Below are positions 9,992 to 20,987 of a stretch of DNA of 64,000 bases, one piece after another. Under the pieces are notes generated by a model. The model made no database searches, had not been told where the DNA came from, and saw only the letters and a program-made list of their open reading frames with translations. This stretch comes from Lindgomyces ingoldianus (Eukaryota > Ascomycota > Dothideomycetes > Pleosporales > Lindgomycetaceae). How positions within the stretch are numbered: the stretch's first letter is position 1; every line of letters starts with the position of its first letter. The position numbers were made by a program, and so were the translations under genes. Location: the NCBI RefSeq assembly GCF_010093535.1, contig NW_022985162.1:382402-446401 (forward strand). The letters run 5' to 3'.

Positions 9992-11343
9992 TAATATCGC
10001 AGCGATTGTTTGTTTGACTACGGGCGACCCGAGATGGAACGATTCATGAGAGTCGTTACAATATAAAAATAAGTTACAAACGTATTTAAAACATATTAAG
10101 ACTAGGTCTTAATACAAAAGTAATTTAGCAGCTACCTAAGTAGGTAGAAGGAGATTAAAGCTAATGCGCTAACTTTAAAGAACCTTAGCTAACTTTTATG
10201 TTCTTGCAAAATTTTTTTACAGGGTTTGTGCATTAGCATTACAGGGTCAGCTAAGCTATTAGAGTCGTCGGGGTCAGCTGTAACCTCCCCTGTACTATTG
10301 CATGCTGAGTGATTCCTTGTATACGGTGGCCCTGGGAATGCATTTCACAACAAAATTGGATACGAAATCTCCTTTCGCTCATCGTAGCCGCCATTCAGAT
10401 CCCGCGCCGTTGTTCGCTTCAGAGAGTCTTTCACCATAAGAAGTGTGAGCTCTTAATGCGGAGAGCGAGAGAAGAAAGCATCTGAAAATACCAAGGGGAA
10501 CGAAGAATTAGAGCATTGATCGGCGCTGCGATTGTAGGTTACCTCCTTATTGCCGTGTGGACATGGGAGATCGTTCGGGTTCACAACTACGACCGTTCCA
10601 ACTCATCAACCCAGCTCCTTACTAGACTGACGAAAACTTTGTTGCTATCTTCTTCATGTTCTCCCTACATCGGTTCTCGAACAGTCTCTAGCGTTAAATA
10701 ATCTTTAACGGCCTAAGATATTTCTCGAACTCGCCGCGGAAGCCGCCAGCTATGCTGTAGTCATCCTGAGCCCTCTGCAGAACGCGAGAATTGACGCAGT
10801 TTATGGCATTTTCTGGATTTCCTTGGAGCTGTAGAAGCAATCGGCTTTGGTTTCGACCTAACTGTTGTGCCGTGCATGATGGAGGCTAGGGTGTTGTGAT
10901 TCCTAAGCATGTACTCCAGGAGGTGAAGTCACAAGGCATTGTTCCAGACAGTGACGAGTCGGAAAGGACCTTGATTCAAAGAGAGAACGCAAATGATAGC
11001 GAAAGCAGGTTGGAACGGTGTAGGCGGGAGTCCAATCAATATTTAGATGTGTTCAGAAGAAAACTATAAATAGATAGAAGTAGTTAAGTCGTCGAGCTGC
11101 GCAACTAAGTTGGAGTTGTCATGGAGAAATGAAAATAATGGAGCAAATGAAAGCCACTAGCCAACGGTACTGAAGTCAACCTTGAAACCGTAAAATCTGT
11201 GGGTCATATGCCCTATGCTTATTTCTCACCAAAGGCTTGCCGGACACCTTCTTCCGTTGCCCAAAGTATGATCAGATTTAGACATATAACACATGTGCGT
11301 ATCGCATCTACCCTGCGTATGCGCCAAAGAGCAAAACAATCTT
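9992..11343. other. Intergenic transition from repeats to genic DNA
   Basis: Base composition returns to normal after about 10250. Short open stretches exist (for example 10516-10701) but have no recognisable domain. I see no gene here. The right part is the 3' flank of the transcription factor gene ending at 11344. Confidence 0.5.
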
Positions 11344-13388
11344 TCAATTCAATGTCTCCGGCATTAAATCCATACCAAAGTTGAATTCCGCGTTCCAATC
11401 GTTGGGTACATATGCATACGCTCCGAGGGATTCTGTGGTATCCGCCGTAGTAGAGGGGTTGAGAACATTCCAGAAATTGAAAGCCTCATCAAGATTCGTA
11501 GGGTAATTATACAGTTCTCCAACTATATCCCCGAATGGCCCAGTCTGTGGCGGGACATTGTTTGCTTTCTGAACAAGGAAATCCAGGTATTCTTTCTTCG
11601 TTGGGGCAAGAAGTCGTTCATATTCCTCTAAGCACCGAGTTGCGGCCGGCCATCGTTCGGCAATGGTTGAAAAGAATCTTGAAAATATTGCCATCCATTC
11701 TTGGACTTGCTCGAAAGGATAAAGGTCCGATATCTCGGCTTTACAGCGTGCCAACGCTTGGAGGAAGACCACGGCGGAGGAAAAAGAGTGATGGCAAGGG
11801 TGAAAGACATACTTAATGTTTCCAAAACTGGCATTGGATTGCTCACAGTATCCGTCTGCGACTTCAACTGCCGCCACAAATGCTTTTAGTAGATTTTCCT
11901 TTGTTGGGTTGGGTATCCGCGGCGATGGCCGGAAAAGAGTCACTAAGATGTAAGGGTATGCGATATTAGCGTAGAGTAACATTTCTTTCCATCTCGATGC
12001 GAACCCTGGATCAGAGTTCGCGGCTCCAGCTCGGAGAACCTCGCTATGCCATTCAAGTATCGAAGCCTCAATTCTTTGCATCCACTGCTCCAGAGAGCTA
12101 CAGTCTTTCGGGAAAGGTTCCTGTTGGTGGAGAACGGAGACTATTTCCGCCTCAATCTGACGGAACTGCCAGATCCGTCTAGAGGTGAATTTAGAGACTC
12201 GCCCTGTGAGATCTATACCCGCCTCAGTGACGGCCATATCGTCGACCTCGACAGGAAATGCAACATTGATAGATCTAGTCGGTAGCGTGATTGGACGGAG
12301 AAAGGCACAACCAACACTGACTTCCATTTCCCAAGCGCACCAAAAGAGGCGCCGTCGCATGTCCCGTTGATAAGGGGTGACTTGGGCATCGTTCGGTAAC
12401 TCTTGGTGGAGGCCGAGGTCGATGACCGCCTGACTAATAAGGCCGGTTAGGAGCCACAGATTCGCCATGCTTGGGTTTAGGAACGTGTATTGCGTCAAGA
12501 GAAGCATGGCCTGGAGCCCAGCCAAATCGTTTGTAGCAACGACAGGAATGTATTGCATCGCGTGTCGAACTAGGGAAAAGGCTATCGAGTTAGCCCGCCG
12601 TTGTTTCGTTCTGGCAGCTGTAGAGAGGGAAATAGCCATGATGATGCTGATGATATATCTATTACGGGGAGAGTCTGCGCCTGGCTGAGATGCAGGGTGA
12701 TAGATAGAATTGAAAGCAGAAATTACATCGTTCCGATGACAGATAGGATATTGAGTGATGACCCGGTCAAGGAAGTTGTGGAACAGCTGGACGGCGGTTT
12801 TGCTTTCAATGACATCCAAGCCGCTTGTAGCTGGTTGTGGGTTGATAATGGATCTCGGGTGGTTTTCATTGAGATCAGTGGCTCCAACAGGCCCCTTCCT
12901 AGACGGGATCTGTGTCCCCTTTACCACGCATCGTAATATTGGAGTGGCCTTTGAGATGCCAAGAAACGAGGGAGTGACATCTTCCATGGCCTGGTTCACA
13001 AGACTGTCGGTGTAAGTACATCCGTCTGGAGCCCAATGCCCATCGGAATCATGCGAAGCAGCGGGCGAGGGAAAGGAGGCGTTCAGCCGGGGTAGCCGTC
13101 TTAAAGGAGAGCTTCTTGGGTCCTCAAGCTTGGCAATGTGCATTTCCAAAAAGTCCGCAATGCTGCGGGGTGCTTCACGCTGCGTCGACGAGTCGAAGCC
13201 AACGCAGGCGACACCTGCGTCAACACATCTCGAGCACGCAGGCACCTTGCCGTCACACTGAGCACAAGCACGGGTCAGTGAATTACACACCATGAAGCGA
13301 GGCGTGACTGGCGGCTCACCGAGAGCTTTCGCTTTCTGCACCGTGCACAGGCGAGCACACGGCGGCGAACTTTTGTGCGGTTTTGCAT
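11344..13388 (-). CDS. Zn(II)2Cys6 transcription factor with fungal MHR domain
   Basis: Predicted nuclear DNA-binding regulator of about 660 residues in two exons: 13388-13320 and 13257-11344, with a 62 bp intron at 13319-13258 (GTGAGC...CTGAC...CAG). The short first exon supplies the beginning of the zinc cluster. Spliced, the cysteines are at 14, 17, 24, 31, 34 and 41 (CX2CX6CX6CX2CX6C) with the basic RKRK segment between. The unspliced frame extends upstream without the first half of the cluster, so the start at 13388 is preferred. The middle (roughly 190-500) is helical and matches the fungal-specific transcription factor domain, including an MRRRLFWCAWEME motif. It is divergent from the next regulator and shares a 283 bp intergenic region with it. 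Targets are unknown. Confidence 0.85.
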
Positions 13389-13671
13389 CGCGACACACAG
13401 CGATCAGCGGTCTGCGGGCGCCCGTCGTGGGTGCAATGTTCATGGCCATGCGGATGATGGAGGAAGCTTCAGGTCTGAATGCGAAGGCTGATGGCAATCC
13501 AATCCATGCTGTCACAACGATCCGACCGCGCCTGTGTGGTCGGGCCGTTTCACCGGATTGGGCAGGGACGCGCTCGATAAGACCCTCAAGCGCCGACAGC
13601 GCCACCCTCCGCCGATTCTTCCCTCAACCTTCTCGCCCTTCACGCATTGCCTTCGGTGACGATGGCGAGCC
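13389..13671. promoter_or_regulatory. Shared promoter of two divergent Zn2Cys6 genes
   Basis: Only 283 bp separate the two start codons, so the regulators must share regulatory DNA. Zn2Cys6 proteins often bind CGG triplets. Several CGG/CCG triplets are present here, but I cannot define a specific site. Confidence 0.5.
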
Positions 13672-15299
13672 ATGTCGACCGCCCTCAGCAATCCATCAAC
13701 CGGAATCGATCTTGATGCTCTCATAGCAGCTCTTCCGGCGTGCAAAAGATGCCGAGACTGTCGGCGTGGATGTGACACTACGCTGCCTAAATGCCGACAA
13801 TGTACCAAAGCTGGACAGGACTGCATCTTCTTCGACCATGGCCGCAATGAGTTTCTTCCCCGAAGGCAGTCCACTATTGACTTTAGTTGGTACTCAAAGC
13901 TGACATTCACAGCTACATTGCGGCTTTGGTTGATCACGTGCGCAATATATCTTCCCGTGCAAATCCTGCCCCAGTTACTCCTGGGGAGACTCCCCGAGAA
14001 ACCAATGCGGCGCCATCAGCACACGCCGAGTCAGTCACCTCTGATCTTTATCCATATGTGCATCACTTTGCGTACGCAGGTGGGAGCTATCGCTACCTCG
14101 GAGCTCAATCATGTCTCGTGTCATCCCCGAGGTTGCAACAGGCCATCCCCGGACCACCCGGAGATCTGGATAACGATGATGTAGAAATGGTTTGGAAAAA
14201 TCCCATGAACTACAATGAACTTGTTCAAACCTATCTCAAGATTGTGCATCCTTTGTACCCGATCTTGGATCCTAATTCTCGCTTTCTTGTTCCAGATGTT
14301 GACCTTACGACCCTCACTGCTTCGGAAATCTTTGCTCTTTATATGATCTATTCAATCGGTTGTCATGTGGTTCCTGGAAAGACCCCAAGATATCCCTATT
14401 CCGGTAAACTATCCTTCCAGCATGCAACATCTCAAAAGTATCAATATTTCGGGGCCGAGTGCTTCCAACATGCCATGGCCAACTTGGACGCCTCGACTGT
14501 GGAACCAACAATTGACACGCTACGCGCTGTCCTCTTACTCGCTATCAATAGCCTATTCGACCCGAAAAGCGGAAACATCGGACAACAAGTGGCACTGGCA
14601 ACCAGGCTTTGTCTTGATTTAGAGCTGCAGGATTTGGGGGTCGAAGATACAGCATTGGTCGAAAACATGCATTCGACTATCTTCAGTATGGAAAATGAGA
14701 TCGCTTCGGTGCTCGACCGACCTGCCACATTCCCAGAGCCAGTAAGATATCGCCGCGTATTCACAAACTGAATAACTGACAACCAATAACAGTCGTGGGA
14801 GCTTTCTTTTAGCCCCAACAACCCGTCTCGCTACCTTTGCTCTCTCTACCGCCTCCAATATCGTTTTCGCAAAGGCGACCACTCTGTCCGAGCTCTCCTC
14901 CCTCCCGCAGTCGATCCTGCCACCCATGGAGTTGATTCGCGCCTTGGCCCATGTCTACGTCTCGCTCTTCACCAAACGTACCTACTTTTAAATCCTTGTT
15001 GGGCGACCGCCTGGCATGTCCTAGAATCTGTAGTAGCCCACGGCTGCATCCACATTTATCTCACCCCCCATTGGGTGTATCGAGCGGGGACGATTCTGAT
15101 CCAAAACATGTCCACCATTGACAAGGAAAATCTCATGCAATTATACTCAAATGCGCTCGTTATGCTAGAGGTGTCACAGCAAAAATGGCAGGGTTCTGGT
15201 GCCCTTGCAACATCACTTGAGGGCCTTCTAAACCAGATGAAAACAAAAAGTGGACCTGGGCCGGACTGGGGAACTTTGGCGTTGGGGATGTTAAAATAG
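13672..15299 (+). CDS. Zn(II)2Cys6 transcription factor, second of a divergent pair
   Basis: Predicted nuclear regulator of about 509 residues. Exons: 13672-13865, 13913-14741 and 14793-15299. The zinc cluster is complete (Cys 24, 27, 34, 41, 44, 51) with an extra Cys at 30 inside the first loop and few basic residues there. After the cluster, FLPRSYIAAL matches the usual Leu-Pro-Arg-Ser-Tyr linker only if intron 1 uses a GC donor (13866-13912). A GT donor at 13869 would instead give FLPRRHYIAAL. Intron 2 (14742-14792) is canonical, GTAAGA...CTGAC...CAG. The carboxyl half has the helical regulator-type text ending in GMLK. It is shorter than many family members, and its specificity is unknown. 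Confidence 0.8.
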
Positions 15300-15539
15300 T
15301 ATACACTCGGCTTCTTATGTTAACGAATCACGACACTTGGGTGATTTCTGCCCAGGTGCCTCTCAGTCACGAGCATTTAATGTCTCTCAAATCTTTTGTG
15401 TACCCACTTAAACAAGCATACTTCAACTTGGGCAAAATTGCCTGCCATTGTACTTCCATCTTTTACCGTCAATTTCTCTGCAAATCTTCATCTGAGCCAT
15501 CAAATGAAGAGTCGGTCTCTTTTAGTATCCACCTTACCC

Positions 15540-16199
15540 TTTAGTTCTAGCGTCTCATTTTTCACTATCTTAATAACTACTTAGCGATACTTTATTAAAT
15601 TAAAAATATATAAACTTAATATCTAATTAACACAACCTTAAGCTTTAGTAGACTACAGCTATAAAAGGAATTTAATAACTTTAGAACTAGTGTAAAGAGC
15701 TAGTTTAACTATAGCACTAATAAACTAGGAGTACATTACTTTAAATAGCTAATAGATAGACATTCTAAGCTAAGTAGATATGTTCTACAATATTAAAAAC
15801 AGTTCTAGAGATATCTAGACTAAAATAGAGCTAACCTACTCTACCTCGCTCTACTAGCTCTATTGTAAAGATGGGATAGTAGGTAGCACGGATAGCACTG
15901 AGAGCAAGGTCTTAGAGAGGTAGGAGTATATTGTAAGAGAGACGAATCGCTACCAAGCCTCGCTTGTTAGAATTCGTGCGTATATACGAAGCACAGGTCA
16001 GGTGAGGCCCGTTCTGGGACATCCGGCCTTACATCTATACAGTAGTGGAGACTACGCTTATTATCACACCTAGCCTATGTTTTAAGCTAATAGTTTACTG
16101 CTTTTTTTCCTTCTTAAAGTTTTTAGTAGTTAACTAATTATTGTTAAGTTCTTATTAACTATAGCTTTTATAAGTATATGTAGTTCTTTGTCGCGGTTA
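15540..16199. repeat. AT-rich RIP-like repeat island
   Basis: Composition switches abruptly just after the 3' end of the regulator gene to the same TA/TAG-rich texture as the first 9 kb. No coding frame survives. A short GC-richer patch lies at about 15960-16050. I could not assign a family. Confidence 0.55.
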
Positions 16200-16306
16200 T
16201 GTTACAGCCATCCAGCCCCTGAGTACCCTAAGGGCTTAGCACGGGGTATATAGGCTCCTCGGCCTCCGTACCTCTGCCTCCGACCCTAAGGTTTACTCTC
16301 GTTACA
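16200..16306. repeat. Short LTR-like repeat, TGTTACAG...CTCGTTACA
   Basis: A 107 bp GC-rich unit in AT-rich surroundings. It begins TGTTACAG, ends CTCTCGTTACA, contains a TATATAGG box (about 16248-16255), and is followed by a C run (16307-16312). Its end plus the C run resembles the arrangement at 9586-9607, which suggests related repeat families. Confidence 0.35.
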
Positions 16307-16423
16307 CCCCCCTATCCTGCATTCCCTCTCTGTGACCTGTGTTTCCTGCTCGATACCTCTCACATTCTTCTAGTTATTCTTTAGGCTATTATAGTAAGCT
16401 TCACATAACTAGAGCTTTTTTAT

Positions 16424-16475
16424 CTAGACATTTTAACTAGACATTTTAACTAGACATTTTAACTAGACATTTTAA
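16424..16475. repeat. Tandem repeat, four copies of a 13-mer
   Basis: Four perfect head-to-tail copies of CTAGACATTTTAA (16424-16436, 16437-16449, 16450-16462, 16463-16475), followed by a partial fifth. It lies at the right edge of the AT-rich island. Confidence 0.9.
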
Positions 16476-16495
16476 CTAGAAAAAATTTAGTGTCT

Positions 16496-17364
16496 TAGAG
16501 TTCGTTAGCAGACTCGACTCTCGAGATGATTTCTCGTACGAGTTCAGGGAGTAGCTCGAGGCATGAACGCACGGTTTCCCTTTGGCGACTTTTGACTACA
16601 ATGCATGGCTTGATATTTACGGCTGATAATGTTGGTGCTGACATAATGAGAAGGATAAATGCCCGCGAGACATCTGCTTTGTTCCCACAATTGTGCTGGG
16701 TAACTCCTCCACTAATCTTATCTGTGATCGCTTGAGTGTGTTGCAAGTCGGAGAGTTTCTGTTTCTCCTCTGCCTTACGCCCCACGCCTCAAGGTCTAGT
16801 CTCAAATCCTCCTAGGTATTCACCTGACGTCGAATAATGTTCTATTCCATTAAATTATGTCAGCCCTAGTGTATCAGGTCGCGATCTTTATTTCAGTAAT
16901 CATCAAGATAGGTGTTGGTTTAAGATTACAACACATAAGAAAGTAGTGCTAAGAAGTGAGCCATGAGATGAGCCTTTGTGTAAACGAAATCAAGGCGCTA
17001 TAAGGGAGGATTTTAAAGCTTCAGATACAACTAGGGGATGTACTGTGGTTCCCTATTCCGGAGCAATCGACGAGACATTTCGTTGAGCTTTGAGCAGCTC
17101 AAGGCTTTAGATTTCTGGCCTTGAAACTTTCGCGGGGTCTTTAATATTAGTATTAGATTGTGTCTGAAGAGAAATGACCTCGTAGCTCGTGAGCAGCCGC
17201 CTGAAGAGTGGGTGGCATTAAGAGTTGACAACATGTGTTAGCACCAGAATTATAAAGACTCGGGGTATGCTCACCTAGGGCGAGAAACTCGAGTAACGGA
17301 ACTGGAACATTTCATCGACTTAGTAAACTAGCAAGCCAGTAAACTAGCATTCACTCGCGTCAAC
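16496..17364. other. Intergenic, upstream of the secreted peptide gene
   Basis: Normal composition. Small open frames on both strands have no recognisable features. I see no gene. Confidence 0.5.
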
Positions 17365-17802
17365 ATGAAATCACTCACTATTACCATCCTTCTCGCTATC
17401 GGGGCAGCCGTAGCCTCCACGCCCCACCCACTTGGTACATTTCTTTCTATCATCCACCATGTTTCCTAGTATGCTAAAACCTACATGTTCCAGAGAAATT
17501 TGGCCTCCGCGCTATGGCCGAATACGACAACATCCTCGCCCTTGAGGAAGCCGCAACGCTTGAAACCCGGGATCTCGAGAAGAGGGCAGTCTGCGACAAC
17601 AACTGGAGTCCCTGTTGTGATGAAAACACGCATTGCAAGTCTCAAGATGCTTGTTTTGAAAGATGTGCTGGGAATTTAGACGCTGCGGGTTGTGTTGCTG
17701 GTAAGCCCGATCTGATTCAGCTTGTGCTTTTTCCCTAATTTGAGTGGCTAATGTGCTGTTGTAGGGTGTGCGGTGGCTTGCCCATCGAAACCACAATGCT
17801 AA
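17365..17802 (+). CDS. Small secreted cysteine-rich protein with Kex2-type pro-peptide (effector-like)
   Basis: Three exons (17365-17434, 17494-17700, 17765-17802) with canonical introns encode 104 residues that no single open frame shows whole. Residues 1-18 form a signal peptide: a Lys near the start, a hydrophobic core, then Ala-Val-Ala. An acidic pro-region ends at Lys53-Arg54, a Kex2-like site. The mature part would be 50 residues with ten cysteines at 57, 64, 65, 71, 77, 81, 90, 94, 98 and 104, giving up to five disulfides. This architecture is shared by fungal effectors, antimicrobial peptides and some pheromone-like or toxin-like peptides. I do not recognise the family. It lies 0.9 kb from a RIP-decayed repeat island, a common setting for effector genes. 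Exon junctions are consistent in phase and give an unbroken cysteine pattern. Confidence 0.75.
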
Positions 17803-18893
17803 ATTGCTAAAATGAACGGATAACTATATGTTAGAGAGGGTTCCAGAGCGTCGGTCCGCAGGATCAAAACCAAGAATATCGAGAACAGAATGTTTGCCGA
17901 GTTTATTGTTAGGTACGATAGCCAGATTCAGTACGTTGAGAAGAATATCTGAAATTTTATCACTCTTGTGATGATATCTGGCCCTAGGCTGGCCCACTTA
18001 CGACGTCTGAAGAGACACTGACGTGAATGAATGAAGCCACTGGCGGTGATTCGAAAGTGCTCGATGGCTCTCCCGATAACATAGAGATGCAACAGCCAGC
18101 AGTTAGCCGCTTTCAATAGGCCCCATACAGAAGATGCCCACCTACAAGTTCTCGATTTTCGTGGAATTCCCACGAACTCCATTTGACGCCGCGGACTGTT
18201 CCGGATATTGTAAACAATAACCTACTTCTAGCCGCATTTTGATGAGGGAGCTTTGAGTTTATTGAGGAAGAGATGAAAGCATTCTACAAACCAAGTATAC
18301 GTTGAAACTGTGATAGATGGTGACTGGTATCTAGGGATAGCACTACACTACCCAAAGGTACAGGTGAGAAGAAATGACCACCGTGATATGGTAGGTGAAT
18401 AACGATGAAGAATACAGAAAAGGAAAGGGCAGCAAAGCTTTTCGGCGAAAGGAGAGTCCTTGAAATGCCATGCCATAACGTCCTAGACTAGATGTAATGT
18501 AAAGAATATTGCACCCTGTTCTAGAATTCGCGAGAAGGGATAGACACTAATATACATAAAAGCCCAGTTACACAACCACCTATTCCTCGCACGAAAGCTT
18601 CGACCGCAAAAAGCACCCATAATCGCGAGAATACCAGACAGCTCCTAGTCCAAATGATAATCAACAACCACAGCAGAAAATGCTACTGTTGGCGTTATAA
18701 CTTTTACCTCCATTGATAACGGCGAGGGCCGTTGTGAGACTTAAAACGAGCTTGAAGAAGCACATGTCCATCTGCAAACAGAATATAGAGGACGCCTTGC
18801 TAAAGACATCGTATGTAGATATGCTGTTTGCAAAAGCGCTCGACAGGAAACTTGGCGCTCTCGTTGCCCTGACATATCACCGATAAGAAACCC
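17803..18893. other. Intergenic, no gene seen
   Basis: No domain-bearing frame on either strand. A minus-strand open stretch at 17928-18182 has no recognisable features. Confidence 0.45.
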
Positions 18894-19000
18894 TACAATC
18901 TCCGTGCAGTGTAGGCTAGTTTCCCATCGGAGACTTTTACATGTTGTATGGATGACCGGAGATGATAAAACGGAGAAACCTAAGGCAGGCTAGACATGGA
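18894..19000 (+). repeat. Copy 1 of a diverged ~106 bp direct repeat
   Basis: Begins TACAATCTCCG and ends CAGGCTAGACATGGA. It corresponds to 19115-19220 at an offset of about 221 bp and shares the CATCGGAGAC/TATCGGAGGC and AAGGCAGGCT blocks. Many differences are transitions. Confidence 0.6.
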
Positions 19001-19114
19001 TCATATTTTTGAACACTCGCACGAAAGATTGTAGTAGGGAAAAATTTTTGTGTGACACAACCTCTCGTGCGAGAATTTCTTATGAGGCCTAAAATACCGG
19101 AAAGGCAGACAACA

Positions 19115-19220
19115 TACAATCTCCGCACAGCCCAGCTAAGCTTCCTATCGGAGGCTTTTGCTCCCTGTACGGATAATAAGAGAGGATGAAATAGAGTGAT
19201 CCAAGGCAGGCTGGACATGG
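19115..19220 (+). repeat. Copy 2 of a diverged ~106 bp direct repeat
   Basis: Partner of 18894-19000: begins TACAATCTCCG and ends CAGGCTGGACATGGA. The two copies make the overlapping minus-strand frames here look alike. I consider those frames non-coding. Confidence 0.6.
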
Positions 19221-19369
19221 ACCCAGGTGCCTTAGATATTCATATACTGTACGGCTACACAACGAACTCAAAACAGAAGCACGACGATCAATACTTATTC
19301 GACCTCGCCGCTCGCATCCATGCATTTTGACAGATTCTCGACAACACCGTCCTGTCATTTATAGATCCT

Positions 19370-19923
19370 TCGTCGTAGCCTGGATTCCAGCAGCTATCTT
19401 CATGTTCTGGAGCACTTCGAAGCTCATCACGTATTCAAAGACAGCTGATCATAGTTGCTTCATCAGCGTCTATTGAACCAAAAATTTATTATGGGGATAT
19501 CATCCTGCTCTGTAACCGTTAACAACAAGTACATGTCGGCAACCTTCCAGTCTTTGGCTTCCTGAGCGACCATTCTCACTAGTACATCGAGCTATTCAAA
19601 TACATCACCAAGTTTAGGGGGAAAGCCATAACGGCACAACAGGGTATGACCTTTCCAATATCTATAAAATTCCGCTGGTGGGCTCTGTTGAAATACAACT
19701 CATTTTGACGAAGGGTGACAAGGATGCCGTCGACGACGCGTCGCTCTACCCGGGCAGACGATCATTCGTGGGTCGCGAGAACGCTGTGGTGTTAGTGAGG
19801 GGAAGTATACCATACATGGGACAGCTAACTGTCGTAGTGAAAGATTGGCTGTGGATTCCGTACACTAGACTTAAGTCTAGACGCTCTACTTGCACTTGGC
19901 AGATCTATGTAGCAATACAATAA
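19370..19923 (+). pseudogene. SEC11-like signal peptidase I (ER type) pseudogene
   Basis: Fragments in different forward frames line up in order with the catalytic subunit of the ER signal peptidase. There is a transmembrane-like stretch IPAAIFMFW, then IIVASSASIEP at 19448-19480 (family SGSMEP, catalytic Ser codon 19469-19471), YGDIILLCNR, PFSLVHRAI (catalytic His codon 19585-19587), and LTKGDKDAVDD (about 19708-19737, family TKGDNNAVDD). A GSIPYMGQLTVVV tail follows, with a stop at 19921-19923. At least two frame changes and an in-frame TAA at 19520-19522, where a Gln is expected, break it. The catalytic residues themselves remain, so the loss is recent or partial. An undetected intron could explain one break but not all. 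It is probably a dead paralogue; a working SEC11 should exist elsewhere. Confidence 0.65.
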
Positions 19924-20146
19924 CACCTAAATTTAACCATGCTTTCATCCTCCATATTCCTACTCTTCGGTTTCCTATCCTTCCAAATTCTAATATCCTA
20001 GATATATCCGGTGATTGGTTTCAAGCTCGGCTCGTCTTCTCCTAGCCCCTAGTTCTTAGGCTTATTCTATTTCTAATATTGCCAGGTGTCTGGAAGGGAG
20101 CGGCAAACTATCGTAGGGCTGATTTTGGAGGTGATGGATGATAGAG
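19924..20146. other. Intergenic, nothing recognised
   Basis: Short stretch between the SEC11-like relic and the first direct repeat. No coding or RNA feature is visible. Confidence 0.4.
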
Positions 20147-20260
20147 GAGGGCATATAGAGGTGCGAGCAGTCAATTAGGTGATGAGAGCCAAACTAGGCC
20201 GAATGCGATGAGATGTAACGTCTCTGAAGCGAGAGAGCGCTCTGAGGCAACTATACAGTA
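20147..20260 (+). repeat. Direct repeat copy 1 (~110 bp)
   Basis: Contains GAGGGCATATAGA, GTGAGAGCCAAACTAGG-like and GCGAGAGAG...CTCTGAGG blocks, also found in the same order at 20988-21097. The pair is about 840 bp apart. This could be the remains of two LTRs of a short element. Confidence 0.6.
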
Positions 20261-20987
20261 GATAAAAGGGTGCTATTCCTAATCAGGTAGGTGCTAGTCC
20301 TCAAAAGGAAACGAGTGTGAGTCCATGACCCACATTCACCCTGACGCGGGGTCACGTGTCACACAAACTACTCAGCGATTAAAAATTGGTTCTACTGAGT
20401 GGTGTGATGGTTTGATGTTAGACAGGGCGGACCATGAGTCAGGCTGAGCCATGGGAGGATTTTACTTACCCTCGGAGCCAGGGATCCAGTTCGAGAGGTC
20501 GTGGGTGTTACGAATGAAAAGCAGAAGGGCTGCAGCAACTAACCAACGTGGCCAAGGATATCTGTAAGCCTCAGGTACCGGTATGGTGGGAGCGCAACGG
20601 CGTGAGGGGCAGCTTAGGGGTGCGGACAGCGAAATTGAAGACCCAAAAGGAGCTCAATGGGCTCTCATTAGGTACTCAGTTTCGATATATACATTTCACA
20701 AATGGACTACATCTTTTCAACATGGAAACGGATTCGTCGACTTTCGAGAGCAATATTGAAGCACTTGAGATTTGGGCTATGTAAAACAATTCAAATATCT
20801 ATATCTATGAGCTACTCATACCCGTCTTACTAGCGGGGTTATGAGGACCTCTATCTTTGCCATACTAGGGCTTTGTCAGATTGACCATGCCTGCAGGTAA
20901 TCCCCACAGTTATTCAACCGGTAGTTGTAGTCCTTATCAGCTTTACCTAGGTGTTTCTAACTATTGCACGGTTAAAGCTGACGGATG
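20261..20987. other. Spacer between two direct repeats
   Basis: Holds an open stretch at 20548-20784 without recognisable domains. No retroelement protein is visible. If the flanking repeats are LTRs, this would be a non-autonomous internal region. Confidence 0.35.

Noticed and set aside
10516..10701. 61-codon frame with a hydrophobic start
   Set aside because: Resembles a membrane segment, but there is no continuing protein-like sequence or family match.
13389..13605. Longer amino terminus of the first Zn2Cys6 protein using the upstream ATG at 13605
   Set aside because: That frame lacks the first two zinc-binding cysteines in register. The spliced form from 13388 gives a perfect cluster.
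16424..16475. CRISPR-like array
   Set aside because: The 13 bp units are directly adjacent with no spacers, and the genome is eukaryotic. It is a simple tandem repeat.
18937..19358. Two overlapping minus-strand frames with similar sequence as a gene pair
   Set aside because: Their similarity comes from the DNA-level direct repeat at 18894-19220. No domain or splice support.
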